Assembly (NCBI GenBank): GCA_017427465.1
Contig: JAFRST010000043.1
Coordinates: 55,942-119,941, forward strand
Reading direction: 5' to 3'
DNA length: 64,000 nucleotides
DNA from: Clostridiales bacterium
GTDB taxonomy: Bacteria > Bacillota > Clostridia > Saccharofermentanales > Saccharofermentanaceae
Shown: positions 37,618-46,413 of the stretch, piece after piece
Position numbering within the stretch: the stretch's first letter is position 1
Layout of the letters: each line of letters begins with the position of its first letter
Translations under genes and position numbers: made by a program
Notes under the pieces: generated by a model
What the model was told of the DNA's origin: nothing
Database searches by the model: none
Seen by the model: only the letters and a program-made list of their open reading frames with translations

Positions 37618-39016
37618 GAACTTACTGGCAGCTTTTGAGATCTGGGGTATCCTCATCTGTTCCGGCATCGGTATATATTTTTTTCTGGTCAGAAAAATCA
37701 ATAACAGAGCTGATTCGGTAATGTGTACCATGCAGTTTATCTGCGCTGCGACACTGACTTTTGATGTCGGAGTTGTAATCAGTCAGGGCGTCAATGAGCC
37801 CTGAGCAAAGATCGTTTTCCAGGCTTCGGAACTGGCCACAGTGCTCCTTCAGTACCTTATGGTCGCTTTGTTCGTAGGTTATGTCAAATACCTCTCCCGG
37901 AGCGGCAAGGCAGCAAGGGTTTTAGCTTTGATTGCTTATTTCTTTGCGGCTTTCTGCGCGCTGCTAGCTATAATTTCTGCAAAGTACACACATTGGTACT
38001 ATCTGATCGACGAGCAGAATGTCTATCACAGACAGCCGTACTATCTGGTCGCGATTGCTTTGTCCGGCATTTTATATCTGCTTGTAATCCTTCAGATCAT
38101 ATTGTGCTCTAAAAGGCTTATGCCCAGGCAGATCGTCAGCCTGTTGCTCTATGTCACGATTCCTTTCCTGTTTGTCATCCTTCAGGTCATGCTCAAGCCG
38201 TCAATAGGACTTCTTAATATCGGAATGGCAATTTCCCTTATTATCGTCTTTATCGCCAACAACGTGCGGATCTCGTTGATGGAGAAAGAACTTAACAATA
38301 AGGTCCTTCAGCAAAACATGGTCCTTTTGAACCAGAACAAGGTAATAGCCGAGAAAAAGGAAGAAATCGAGAATCTCCAGCTCAATATGGTCATTACGCA
38401 GATGCAGCCGCACTTTGTATTTAATGTCCTTAACATAATCTATTACCTCTGCGCTAAAGATACGAAGCTTGCCCAGACTGCGATCGACAGATTCTCAAGT
38501 TACTTGAGGGCTAATATCGATTCGCTTGTATCTGACGAACTGGTTCCTTTCAGCAAGGAACTCGAACATGTTAAGAATTATCTTGATCTTGAGAAGCTCC
38601 GTTTTGATGATGAGCTTGAACTCGTGTATGACATCGGTCCGTCTGATTTCCATGTTCCAATGCTTGTTGTACAGCCTTTGGCAGAGAATGCAGTAAAGCA
38701 CGGTATTGCTAAGAGCCCGAACGGCGGCAGGCTGATCATCCGTACCATCGAAGATTTTGATAATTTCTACATTTACGTTATCGATAACGGTGTAGGATTT
38801 GATCCGGATAAGAAGCACGCATATGACGGGCGTTCTCATATCGGAATAGATAATGTCCGTTTGAGGATCGAGAAGAGGGTAAACGGCAAGCTTGAATTGT
38901 TCTCAAAGAAAGGCAGGGGCACCACCGCGATAATCACTATCCCTAAACTGCCTGGAGAGAAGAGTGCCGTAAAAACTGATGATGATCTGAATGAAGCTGC
39001 AGGCACTGTTGATTAA
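37607..39016 (+). pseudogene. LytS-type sensor histidine kinase interrupted by in-frame TGA
   Basis: One reading frame from ATG 37607 to 39016, split by TGA at 37802-37804. The first 65 residues hold two membrane helices. After the stop the frame continues without a shift: four more helices to about 38280, a coiled coil, the phospho-acceptor region MQPHFVFNVLN and the ATPase N-box PLAENAVKHGI, then DNGVGF. Read through, it is a complete 469-residue membrane kinase of the LytS kind, matched to the next response regulator gene. The TGA follows GAG-CCC and would be TGG (Trp) by one base change. No good start with a ribosome site is seen after it; GTG 37841 is the best. A nonsense mutation, phase-variable or sequencing error are all possible. 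Confidence 0.85.
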
Positions 39017-39032
39017 TAAGGAGACTTGTTGA

Positions 39033-39815
39033 ATGAACATTATAGCTGTGGATGATGAGAAGTTATCATTAGAAGCTCTTGTTGCTGCTGTTAAGGAGAA
39101 TCTTCCGAATGAGACCATCAATTCATTCAGAAGTACTACTGATGCTGAGGTCTTTGTAAGCAGGCACGGCTGTGATATCGCTTTCCTTGATATCGAAATG
39201 AGAGATGTCGACGGTATAACTTTGGCAAAGAGAATTCAGGAGATAAATCCGAAGGTTAATATCGTATTCGTTACAGGTTACGGTGATTTCACCGGTGAAG
39301 CCTTCTCACTTTATGCTTCTGCTTACATCATGAAGCCTGTTACTACCGAAAAGATCAAGAAGGCCCTGGAGACCTTAAGATACGGCAGTGTCCTTGAAGA
39401 GGGACGCTTAAAGGCTGTAACTTTCGGTAATTTTGAAGTTTATTACAATGGCGAACCGATAAAGTTCGGATATAAGAAGACAAAAGAGCTTCTGGCTTAT
39501 CTTATCGACAGAAGAGGCGCAATGTGCACCAATAACGAGATCATTGCGGTGATTTGGGAAGATGATGATTTCGGAACAGACCGCCAGGACTACTTAAAGA
39601 AACTCAAGCAGGATCTTACCAAGACGATGAATGAACTCGGTGCTGAAGATGCTGTTGTAAAGCAGCGTGGACAGATCGGTATTAACCCTAAGCGCTTTGA
39701 ATGTGACTATTTCAAGTATCTTGAAGGCGACAGTACGATCCTGAATTCCTATCAGGGTGAGTATATGTCCCAGTACAGCTGGGCTGAGTATTCTATTTTT
39801 AAGCGAAACAAATAA
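39033..39815 (+). CDS. Response regulator with SARP-like DNA-binding domain
   Basis: Partner of the adjacent kinase. The receiver domain (residues 1-120) has the acidic pair DDE at 6-8, phospho-acceptor Asp near 52 (FLDIEMRD), Thr in FVTGYG near 82 and Lys in IMKPV near 104. The C-terminal part (about 130-260) is an OmpR/SARP-like winged helix (FGNFEVYYNGEP, KTKELLAYLIDRRGA, SNGE-like NNEIIAVIWED) ending where the BTAD domain would begin (YQGEYMSQYSWAE). The start has AGGAG-like bases upstream. It probably activates the adhesin and pilin promoters, which carry SARP-style 11-bp repeats. Confidence 0.9.
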   Translation: MNIIAVDDEKLSLEALVAAVKENLPNETINSFRSTTDAEVFVSRHGCDIAFLDIEMRDVDGITLAKRIQEINPKVNIVFVTGYGDFTGEAFSLYASAYIMKPVTTEKIKKALETLRYGSVLEEGRLKAVTFGNFEVYYNGEPIKFGYKKTKELLAYLIDRRGAMCTNNEIIAVIWEDDDFGTDRQDYLKKLKQDLTKTMNELGAEDAVVKQRGQIGINPKRFECDYFKYLEGDSTILNSYQGEYMSQYSWAEYSIFKRNK

Positions 39816-39895
39816 TGATATATCTCTCACAAATGTGCTAATATCATAAGCGTAACCTAAGCAATTATATTTTTGGGGATTAATAGGAGTTGCTT

Positions 39896-42250
39896 ATGAA
39901 AAGATTTATCTGCAAAGCAGGTGCAGTACTGCTGCTCGCTTCTATGATGCTGTCTATAGCATCGTGCGGTAAGAAAAAGAATGCCAAAAAGGCCACTGTA
40001 GTCGCTGAAGATACTCCTTGGTTTGACATCAATACTATTGATGTTGATTCTGGCGCAGACCCTGAGAAAGAGATAGAGTCTGTAAACCACGAGTTCTGCG
40101 GTTCAGATGACAAGTATCTTGTCGTGCGTTCTTCCGGAAGGTATATGGAACCGCCTGAAGATGAGATCGACTGGGATAATTATAATTTTGAAAGCTATAA
40201 CTTTAGCGTTATCGCCGTGATCGACAGAGAAAAAATGGAGACCGTTAATACCATTGATCTGTATAACGGTCTGGATACGGGGCTGCTCACACATGAACAT
40301 GTTGATACAGCAACATATGTTGACGGAAAGATCACCGTAAAGACAAACTCAAAGGAAAGAGACTATGATCTGCTGACGGGAGAGCTGCTTGATACCAGAC
40401 CTTCGACTACTTCAGATCTTGGCTCGAGTTCGCAATACTATAAAGTCGGTGATTATGTTATCGATGCCGAGACAAATTGGGACGAGAACAGCAGAAGCAA
40501 CAGTTATCTGAACATCAAAGCACCGGACGGCACATTTTCGAAGATAGATATGAACGAGCCCGGCAAGACAACTTATGTTATGAGTGTTCTGCCGCTGGAT
40601 GATACTACAGCATTGGTGCCGGCTTTGGTCAATAATGAATATGTCTTCTATGAGCTTGACCTGACCACGAATAATCTTAAGGAGGGAAAGGCGAAGGATT
40701 ACGAGTGGCTCGATACAAGTGCACTGGGTCAGGCGCTTATCGGAACTGACGGTCTGGCATACAGCAGAACAGAAAACGGCATTTCCAGGATAAATACGAA
40801 GACCAAGACTGTTGAAGAAGTTTTCAATTACAATTGGTGCGGATTGAACAGGGCAATTGTGGAGAGTTATTTTTTCGATCTTATAGAGTGTTCAGCAGAT
40901 AAGCTGGTCTTTATCGGTCAGACAGAACCGGCATCGATGTATCAGAGTGAGCCCGGGACGTTCCAGATCGTGGAGTTTGTTAAGGCAGATAAGAATCCGC
41001 ACGCGGGTAAAACCATTCTGGAGCTTTTTGACTATTATCTGGATGAGAATACAGGTGCCGCTATCGTAAAATTCAATGAGAACAACGATAAGTACTATAT
41101 CCAGGTTTGTGACCGCTATAACTTGGCTGATATCTTTGACAGTTCTGCTTACCCGGATTATATGAATGAAGATGATTGGAGCAGGTATTTAATTGATGAA
41201 AGATCCGCAATGAGTAATGCGCTTGCGATGGATATCATCAACGGCGAAGGCCCCGATATCCTCATGAATACAAGCAAGTACGGCCAGCTCAACAGTCCGA
41301 ACTGTCTGGTAGACCTTTCACCGTATGTAAAAAAGCTTGATTCCGATAACTATTTCACAAACATTATCGAAGGCTCGAAAACAGAAGGTGCGCTCTACCA
41401 GCTGTCTGTCAGCTTCTCGATAGCGGGCATCTATACAGACGCAAAAGAAGCAGGAGCCTCAGGAGTCGGTTTTACGCTTGATGAATATCAGTCGTTTGTA
41501 AAAGACTCTTTGAATGGCACAGATATTATTGTTTCAGGACAGGCGATCTATTTTGCCGATCTGTTTAATTCCATGAACGAGAAATTCATAAAAGACGGCA
41601 AAGCAGATTTCTCAGGACCTGAGTTTGAAGCGCTTGCTGATTATGTAAAAAACAACGTGCCTGAAGAAAGCACCTCATCAGATGACATCCCGTGGCAGAT
41701 TTACAATTATGCCGATTTTGGTACTTGTTACGGTATCGGAGGATTCTATTGGAAAAAAAGCAGCATGGTCAAAAATCCGACGATTCTGGGCGGCCCTTCT
41801 CTTGACGGGCGTGGTCCTTCGTTCTCGTCTAAATGCTCTGTCGCGATCTCGGCCAATGCTGTCAATGTTGATGCCTGTGCTGAATTTGTGAAGATCCTTC
41901 TTTCCGATGAGATTCAGACATACATAGCCATGAACGATTATTTCGTCCTGAACCGCAATGCTTTCAGAAGCGGCGGTGAAGCAGCAAACGATTACTATAA
42001 CAAGGGCGGAGCAGAAAGCGCTTTTGCATCCGGAAGACCCTATAACAATGGCGTGAAGTACACATCTGCAGATATTGATAATATCGAGAGGATCATCTTA
42101 AGCTGCTCGAGGCTGCAGTATGAAGATCCGGCCATAACCATAATCCTTATAGAGGAGATGCCCGCATATTTCTGTGACCAGAAAGATCTTTCCAAGGTAA
42201 TCAAGATCGCCCAGGACAGAGCGCAGAAAGTGCTGGACGAAAGAGATTAA
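39896..42250 (+). CDS. Lipoprotein, extracellular solute-binding-like
   Basis: A 784-residue lipoprotein: signal peptide with lipobox SIASC (Cys near 21), then KKKNAKK. The N-terminal half resembles a beta-propeller or sensor region with repeated short strands. The C-terminal half (about 390-780) resembles ABC family 1 solute-binding proteins (AMDIINGEGPDILMNTSKYG, LVDLSPYV, KCSVAISANAVN). The TTG at 39890 opens the frame, but ATG 39896 has AGGAG six bases upstream. No transporter subunits are nearby, so it may be a sensor or wall-associated binding protein linked to the two-component genes before it. A long hairpin follows. Confidence 0.75.
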   Translation: MKRFICKAGAVLLLASMMLSIASCGKKKNAKKATVVAEDTPWFDINTIDVDSGADPEKEIESVNHEFCGSDDKYLVVRSSGRYMEPPEDEIDWDNYNFESYNFSVIAVIDREKMETVNTIDLYNGLDTGLLTHEHVDTATYVDGKITVKTNSKERDYDLLTGELLDTRPSTTSDLGSSSQYYKVGDYVIDAETNWDENSRSNSYLNIKAPDGTFSKIDMNEPGKTTYVMSVLPLDDTTALVPALVNNEYVFYELDLTTNNLKEGKAKDYEWLDTSALGQALIGTDGLAYSRTENGISRINTKTKTVEEVFNYNWCGLNRAIVESYFFDLIECSADKLVFIGQTEPASMYQSEPGTFQIVEFVKADKNPHAGKTILELFDYYLDENTGAAIVKFNENNDKYYIQVCDRYNLADIFDSSAYPDYMNEDDWSRYLIDERSAMSNALAMDIINGEGPDILMNTSKYGQLNSPNCLVDLSPYVKKLDSDNYFTNIIEGSKTEGALYQLSVSFSIAGIYTDAKEAGASGVGFTLDEYQSFVKDSLNGTDIIVSGQAIYFADLFNSMNEKFIKDGKADFSGPEFEALADYVKNNVPEESTSSDDIPWQIYNYADFGTCYGIGGFYWKKSSMVKNPTILGGPSLDGRGPSFSSKCSVAISANAVNVDACAEFVKILLSDEIQTYIAMNDYFVLNRNAFRSGGEAANDYYNKGGAESAFASGRPYNNGVKYTSADIDNIERIILSCSRLQYEDPAITIILIEEMPAYFCDQKDLSKVIKIAQDRAQKVLDERD

Positions 42251-42251
42251 A

Positions 42252-42323
42252 AGCAAAATATAACCTCCGTACTTCAGACAGTAATTTGCTTCGCAAATTA
42301 ACTCGTACGGAGGTTTATTTTGC
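42252..42323 (+). repeat. Long palindrome, first copy; also terminator of the lipoprotein gene
   Basis: The core is 42262-42315, with arms AACCTCCGTAC/GTACGGAGGTT and an inner stem TAATTTGC/GCAAATTA. AGCAAAATA and ATTTTGCT extend the stem outward, and T-rich sequence follows. Its reverse complement is nearly the same as 43175-43229 beyond tcdA. Confidence 0.85.
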
Positions 42324-42400
42324 TTTTGTCCGTTTAAGTCAAATCGGATGGTTGAGCAGTAGTGATATAATCTGAAAAACTAAAGAGTTGAGCAGGGAAT

Positions 42401-43141
42401 ATGTTAAACCAGTTTTCGAGAACAGAGATCTTATTGGGAAAGTCCGCTATGGAGCGTCTGTCTAAAAGCCGTGTAGCAGTATTCGGCATCGGCGGAGTCG
42501 GCGGATATGTGTGTGAAGCACTCGCGAGAAGCGGAGTCGGTGCTCTCGATCTGATAGATGATGACAAAGTCTGCCTGACGAATATTAACAGGCAGATCAT
42601 TGCGACCACAAAAACAGTCGGAGAATATAAGACTGACGTTATGCAGGCGCGCATTCTTGATATAAATCCTGAGGCGGAAGTTCACACGTATAAATGCTTT
42701 TTCCTTCCCGAGAATGCATCTGATTTCCCGTTTGATAAATACGATTATGTAGTCGATGCCATTGATACGGTCACGGCTAAGATCGAGCTTGTAATGCAGT
42801 GCCGGGAGGCGGGAGTCCCGATCATCAGCTCGATGGGAGCAGGTAATAAGCTCGATCCTGCTAAGTTCCGTGTTGCGGATATCTACAAAACCCAAATGGA
42901 TCCGCTCGCAAAAGTGATGCGCCGTGAACTTAAGAAGAGAGGCGTGAAAAATCTTAAAGTAGTCTATTCAGAAGAAGAGCCGGTCCTTCCGGTTGAAGAT
43001 ATGACCGAAAGCCAGGCGGACTGTGAGTCAGAACGACCTGATTCTAAGCGCAGAAGCATTCCCGGCAGTACGGCCTTCGTACCGTCTGTGGCCGGACTTA
43101 TCATTGCCGGAGAAGTGATCAAAGATCTGACCGGTGCGTAG
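42401..43141 (+). CDS. tcdA: tRNA threonylcarbamoyladenosine dehydratase (TcdA/CsdL)
   Basis: ThiF/MoeB/E1-like enzyme that cyclises t6A37 of ANN-decoding tRNAs to ct6A with ATP. The 246 residues have the nucleotide loop GIGGVGGYVCEALARSGV near 28, DDDKVCLTNINRQ near 53 and DAIDTVTAK near 127. The C-terminal part has the family's GSTAFVPSVAGLIIAGEV. An extended -10 (TGATATAAT, ending 42371) lies about 30 bases upstream. The gene is framed by two copies of a 54-55 bp palindrome in inverted orientation. Confidence 0.93.
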   Translation: MLNQFSRTEILLGKSAMERLSKSRVAVFGIGGVGGYVCEALARSGVGALDLIDDDKVCLTNINRQIIATTKTVGEYKTDVMQARILDINPEAEVHTYKCFFLPENASDFPFDKYDYVVDAIDTVTAKIELVMQCREAGVPIISSMGAGNKLDPAKFRVADIYKTQMDPLAKVMRRELKKRGVKNLKVVYSEEEPVLPVEDMTESQADCESERPDSKRRSIPGSTAFVPSVAGLIIAGEVIKDLTGA

Positions 43142-43174
43142 GGTCTGGTTTCACGATTAGAAAAGAAAAAATAA

Positions 43175-43229
43175 AACCTCTGTACGAGTTAATTTGCGCT
43201 TGCAAATTACTGTTTGAAGTACAGAGGTT
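43175..43229 (-). repeat. Long palindrome, second copy; also tmRNA terminator
   Basis: The arms AACCTCTGTAC/GTACAGAGGTT and inner stem TTAATTTGC/GCAAATTA are inverted relative to the copy at 42262. The arm base that differs is compensated on the other side. On the minus strand it follows the tmRNA 3' end and is succeeded by TTTTATTTTTTC, so it serves as terminator. Confidence 0.85.
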
Positions 43230-43243
43230 ATATTTTTTCGCCT

Positions 43244-43622
43244 TGGTGGAGATGAGGAGAATCGAACTCCTGTCCGAAACCTCTTCCTCCGGGACAATCT
43301 CCGGGTGCAGTCGACGGATGAATTATTCCTATTCCCGCGTGGCCCATCGACGGGCGTCGGTTCCAGTAGCTTCATAAGATTAAAGTCGCTAGCCGGCGCA
43401 AAGCTTAACCGGTAGGACTGCCTGCTTAACCTCTCTCAGGCGAGGTCTTCGGTGTACGTACACTCCCGCGAGAAGATAGGCGGGAGGACGGTAGCCTTAG
43501 GCTGCTACGAGCTCTGTGTTGTCTGCAATTACTTGCAATTCCCCGTTTTTTAAGGAGGCACAACGAGGATCCTCCACCCGCTTTCCCGACCTCAGAAGCC
43601 CCGTCGAAACCAGTGCATCCCC
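43244..43622 (-). ncRNA. ssrA: Transfer-messenger RNA (tmRNA)
   Basis: Rescues stalled ribosomes and tags the broken peptide. The 5' end GGGGATG pairs over 7 bp with CATCTCC before the encoded CCA at the 3' end. The T-arm GTTCGATTC is near the 3' end and the characteristic GGTTTCGACGGG is near the 5' end. The tag frame is at 43497-43544: after AAAAAAC it reads GELQVIADNTELVAA and ends TAA. It is a one-piece tmRNA of about 379 nt. The tag's resume codon is inferred from the AAAAAAC context. Confidence 0.95.
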
Positions 43623-43633
43623 GAATCAGAAAA

Positions 43634-43674
43634 TAATTGCTCCGGCCTGACAACTTAGGCCGAAGCAATAAAGC
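43634..43674 (-). terminator. Intrinsic terminator after the zinc-ribbon gene
   Basis: ATTGCTTCGGCCT and AGGCCGGAGCAAT form a stem on the minus strand, followed by TATTTTC, just upstream of the tmRNA gene. Confidence 0.85.
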
Positions 43675-43707
43675 TTATGCGTGATTATACAATCTTATAA
43701 GCGAAAA

Positions 43708-44283
43708 TCAAGTTTCTTCGTCGAAACCCAGGTCCTTAGTTACATCGTAGGGCTCGAAGCTCTGGCTGATAACATCCTGTGCTTCTTTGAGTTCCTGATT
43801 GTCTGCTTCATCATCTGAGACATAGGGCTCAGGTGTGAGACCTGTATTCTCAGGATAATCAGTTTTATAAGGATCCAGACCGTCATACTTCTTGTAAGGG
43901 TTGCCCATTACTTCAGTTCCGCAATAGTAACACTTTAAAGTGAAAGGGAGGTTTTCCATAGTCTGGAGGCCCTTGCCGCAGTTCGGACATTCGGTAGTGT
44001 TCTTGAAGTTCTTTTTCTTCTCGAGAAGAACAGCTTCGTTCAAAGCCTTATCGAGCTGCTCATTCGTGATGCCCTTATCTTTGAGAAGGATCCACATGGC
44101 GTGAAGCAGATATTCCTGCTTGGTTACAATGTTCTTAAGATCTTCAACTTCCTTAAGAGCATGGAACTCGCCTTTGATATCCTGATCTTTCTGGCCGGTT
44201 ACTTCGCGAAGAAACTCATCGGCTTCATTGGTACTCCTGAGCTTGGACATATCCTTGATTGACATTGGATCGATACCTTGCAT
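43708..44283 (-). CDS. Unknown protein with zinc ribbon
   Basis: No named family recognised. A 191-residue soluble protein: an N-terminal helical part (about 1-95, with a KQEYLLHAMWILLKDKGI helix), a four-cysteine ribbon CPNCGKG...CYYCGTE (about 99-122), and an acidic, disordered C-terminal third. The start is ATG 44283 with AGGAGGT six bases upstream. Single gene with its own terminator, next to tmRNA. Possibly binds RNA or protein through the ribbon; not provable here. Confidence 0.65.
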   Translation of the reverse strand: MQGIDPMSIKDMSKLRSTNEADEFLREVTGQKDQDIKGEFHALKEVEDLKNIVTKQEYLLHAMWILLKDKGITNEQLDKALNEAVLLEKKKNFKNTTECPNCGKGLQTMENLPFTLKCYYCGTEVMGNPYKKYDGLDPYKTDYPENTGLTPEPYVSDDEADNQELKEAQDVISQSFEPYDVTKDLGFDEET

Positions 44284-44374
44284 AAATTACCTCCTGTATG
44301 TTGATGAAATATAGATACCCTGAATCTACTATAACAAACTTTTTCAAATTTCAATTGCGCAATATTTTTGACTG

Positions 44375-45832
44375 TCAGCCGCCAAAGAATTCGGCGACGG
44401 CAACGGCAGTATTGTAAGGAGTCTCGGGATCACCGAGCAGAGCATCGTCAGAAACGTTGGAAAGATATCCTACGACAAGCTGGTATGACTTAATGGAATC
44501 CGCGTGGTTAAGCCCCGTGTACATATTGGACTGGACGCATCCTAAAGAAGCTGAACCGATGGAAGATGCTACGGCTTCAGCCAGTTTCTTGCCGTCATTA
44601 GCAGCAGATGATGAATACTTTCCTGTGGAAGGAACGTAAACTTTGACGCCGCTGATATCTTCGTCAGGCGCGCTGTCTGCATGAAGTCTCAAGAAATAAT
44701 CAGCATTGTAATCCGTTGCTATCTTTGCGCGCTCGATGTTAGAAATGTCTATATCATTTGTATCTCTTGTGAGGATGACCTTTGCGCCGCAGCCTTCTAA
44801 GTATTCCTTCATTATGACCGCGTACTCAAGGGTGAGCTCGTACTCTTTTGTTTTGCTTACTACGCCGATTGCACCTTGAGATGCACGTTCCTTCTCGGCT
44901 GTTGTACCGGGAATGGATTCCTCGAGTTCAGTATCAGCTTCAGCCTGGTGACCCGGATCGATGACAATGACAAGACCTGACAGATCAGGATGATCATCAG
45001 GGATAGGAACGGGTGAGGGAGTAGGTGTAGGAACAGGCGTGGAAGTGGGGTAAGAATTGCTCGGTTCAGGTCCGATGATGCCTGGGTCAGCTTCAGTATC
45101 AAAAGTTTCTTCTACGGGCATTCCGAACATCTGGTTGAATTTTCCGTCGATCTTTTCTTTATTAAAGATGTAGATCATATACAAAGCTCCTACAACAAAT
45201 AAAGCTGTAAGGATACCGATGATTATGCTCGTGGAAGCGTTCTTCTTAGCAGGCTTCTTTACTTCTTCTTCGGGCTCGTTAACGTGAGTGGCTTCGATCC
45301 TCGGAGGTGCTTCTTTCTTAAGAGCTTCCTTCGGTGCAGGTGCTTTCTTGGGAGCCGGTCCCTTATCGTTTACGGGCCTCTTGTGATTAATGCCTTCGTT
45401 ATGAGGAGCAGGTTTGCCTGAAACGGGCTTCTTAGAAGCGGGGGCTTTGCCGGAAACCGTTTTACCCGCAGGTGTTTTTCCGACCGGTGCTTTGCCTGCA
45501 GGGGCTTTTCCTGAAGGAACTTTACCCTGTGGTGCTTTACTCTGTGGAGCTTTACTCTGGGGAGATTTTCCTTGTTGAGCCTGTCCCTTTTGAGGAACGG
45601 GCTTCTTGCCCGGTGCAGGCTTTTTGCCTGAGCCGGAAGGCTTGGAAGCAGGGTAGGCCTTGGCTGGTTCCTGCTTCTTATTCCTGTCATCGTACTTTTT
45701 TACAAAGTCATTGATGAAAGGTTCTCTCTCTGCTTGGGGAAGACCATGAAGACGCTCATAAAGAAGCTTCCTTTTGTCTTCAGGGAGCTTCGAAAGTATC
45801 TGTTTAAACTTTGCAAGATTATCTTCGGGCAT
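44375..45832 (-). CDS. Membrane-anchored amidase_3 protein, catalytic Glu apparently lost
   Basis: A 485-residue protein starting at ATG 45832 (GGAGG upstream; the frame is open to 45859). An N-terminal helical segment (1-50) is followed by a low-complexity Lys/Pro/Ala/Gly region (about 54-181) made of five-residue units such as GKAPA, GKAPV, GKTPA; then one membrane helix (about 200-220) and an N-acetylmuramoyl-L-alanine amidase domain (about 280-485). Zinc ligands are visible: DPGH, the Glu in YELTLEY and RLHAD. The final catalytic Glu, normally in an IIExGYxSN-like motif, is Val (LVVGYLSN near 451). It may therefore be a peptidoglycan binder rather than an enzyme. Confidence 0.8.
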   Translation of the reverse strand: MPEDNLAKFKQILSKLPEDKRKLLYERLHGLPQAEREPFINDFVKKYDDRNKKQEPAKAYPASKPSGSGKKPAPGKKPVPQKGQAQQGKSPQSKAPQSKAPQGKVPSGKAPAGKAPVGKTPAGKTVSGKAPASKKPVSGKPAPHNEGINHKRPVNDKGPAPKKAPAPKEALKKEAPPRIEATHVNEPEEEVKKPAKKNASTSIIIGILTALFVVGALYMIYIFNKEKIDGKFNQMFGMPVEETFDTEADPGIIGPEPSNSYPTSTPVPTPTPSPVPIPDDHPDLSGLVIVIDPGHQAEADTELEESIPGTTAEKERASQGAIGVVSKTKEYELTLEYAVIMKEYLEGCGAKVILTRDTNDIDISNIERAKIATDYNADYFLRLHADSAPDEDISGVKVYVPSTGKYSSSAANDGKKLAEAVASSIGSASLGCVQSNMYTGLNHADSIKSYQLVVGYLSNVSDDALLGDPETPYNTAVAVAEFFGG

Positions 45833-45972
45833 AAGATCCTCCAATAAGGATAATACCATTCTTTATCAAACCGACAAAACGTTTTTGAGGCTATATTGAG
45901 GGCTTTTCAGCACGCCTGGAAAGAATTCAAAAAGGAGCTTTTCGCGCCTTAGGAATTGTTTAAAACTTAGTA

Positions 45973-46048
45973 TTGAACAATAAACAGTAGTGTGCTATAA
46001 ATGATAGTGACGGTGGTGGCGCTAAGGAATAAGGGGCGCCCCACGTCA
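45973..46048 (+). promoter_or_regulatory. padR promoter with downstream dyad
   Basis: The -35 TTGAAC (45973-45978), 17-nt spacer and -10 TATAAA (45996-46001). From 46008 a dyad (TGACGGTGGTGGCGC with GGGCGCCCCACGTCA, imperfect) covers the start region, a plausible PadR operator. Confidence 0.6.
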
Positions 46049-46077
46049 GTCAAATCGGAATGAAAGGGGATTTGCCA

Positions 46078-46413
46078 ATGAACAGCCAAATCAAGAAGGG
46101 CATTCTCGATTTGTGCGTGCTGGCCTTGTTGGAACAGGGTGACAGTTACGGCTACGACCTCGCAGGTAGCCTCGCACGCAAAGTCGAAGTAGCAGACGGC
46201 ACTGTTTATCCGATACTGCGCAAGCTCGCTTCTGAAGGTGTTGTATCAACTTACCTGCAAGAATCGCAGAACGGGCCCCCGCGCAAATACTATCATCTCA
46301 CCGATTCCGGACGCAGAAAGCTTAATGCTGACCGCGGGGAATGGTTGAAGTTCTGCGGGGAAGTAAATGCGATACTTGAGCGAGGAGAAACGGGAGGAAA
46401 AGCCGATGAATAA
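46078..46413 (+). CDS. PadR-family transcriptional regulator
   Basis: Winged-helix regulator of about 111 residues. The sequence has the PadR pattern: ILDLCVLALLEQGDSYGYDLA, VADGTVYPILRKLASEGVV and GPPRKYYHLTDSGRR. ATG 46078 starts at the domain; ATG 46060 in the same frame would add six residues. It overlaps the DUF1700 gene by 8 bases, the usual pairing in Firmicutes, where PadR represses a membrane-stress operon and itself. Confidence 0.93.
   Translation: MNSQIKKGILDLCVLALLEQGDSYGYDLAGSLARKVEVADGTVYPILRKLASEGVVSTYLQESQNGPPRKYYHLTDSGRRKLNADRGEWLKFCGEVNAILERGETGGKADE

Noticed and set aside
37802..37840. TGA in the kinase gene as a selenocysteine codon
   Set aside because: Only a weak 4-bp stem follows, there is no SECIS-like apical loop, and the family has no selenocysteine here; a Trp-to-stop change is simpler.
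43157..43668. Open frames across 43157-43668 as small proteins
   Set aside because: The region is a tmRNA gene with paired ends, T-arm and tag frame.
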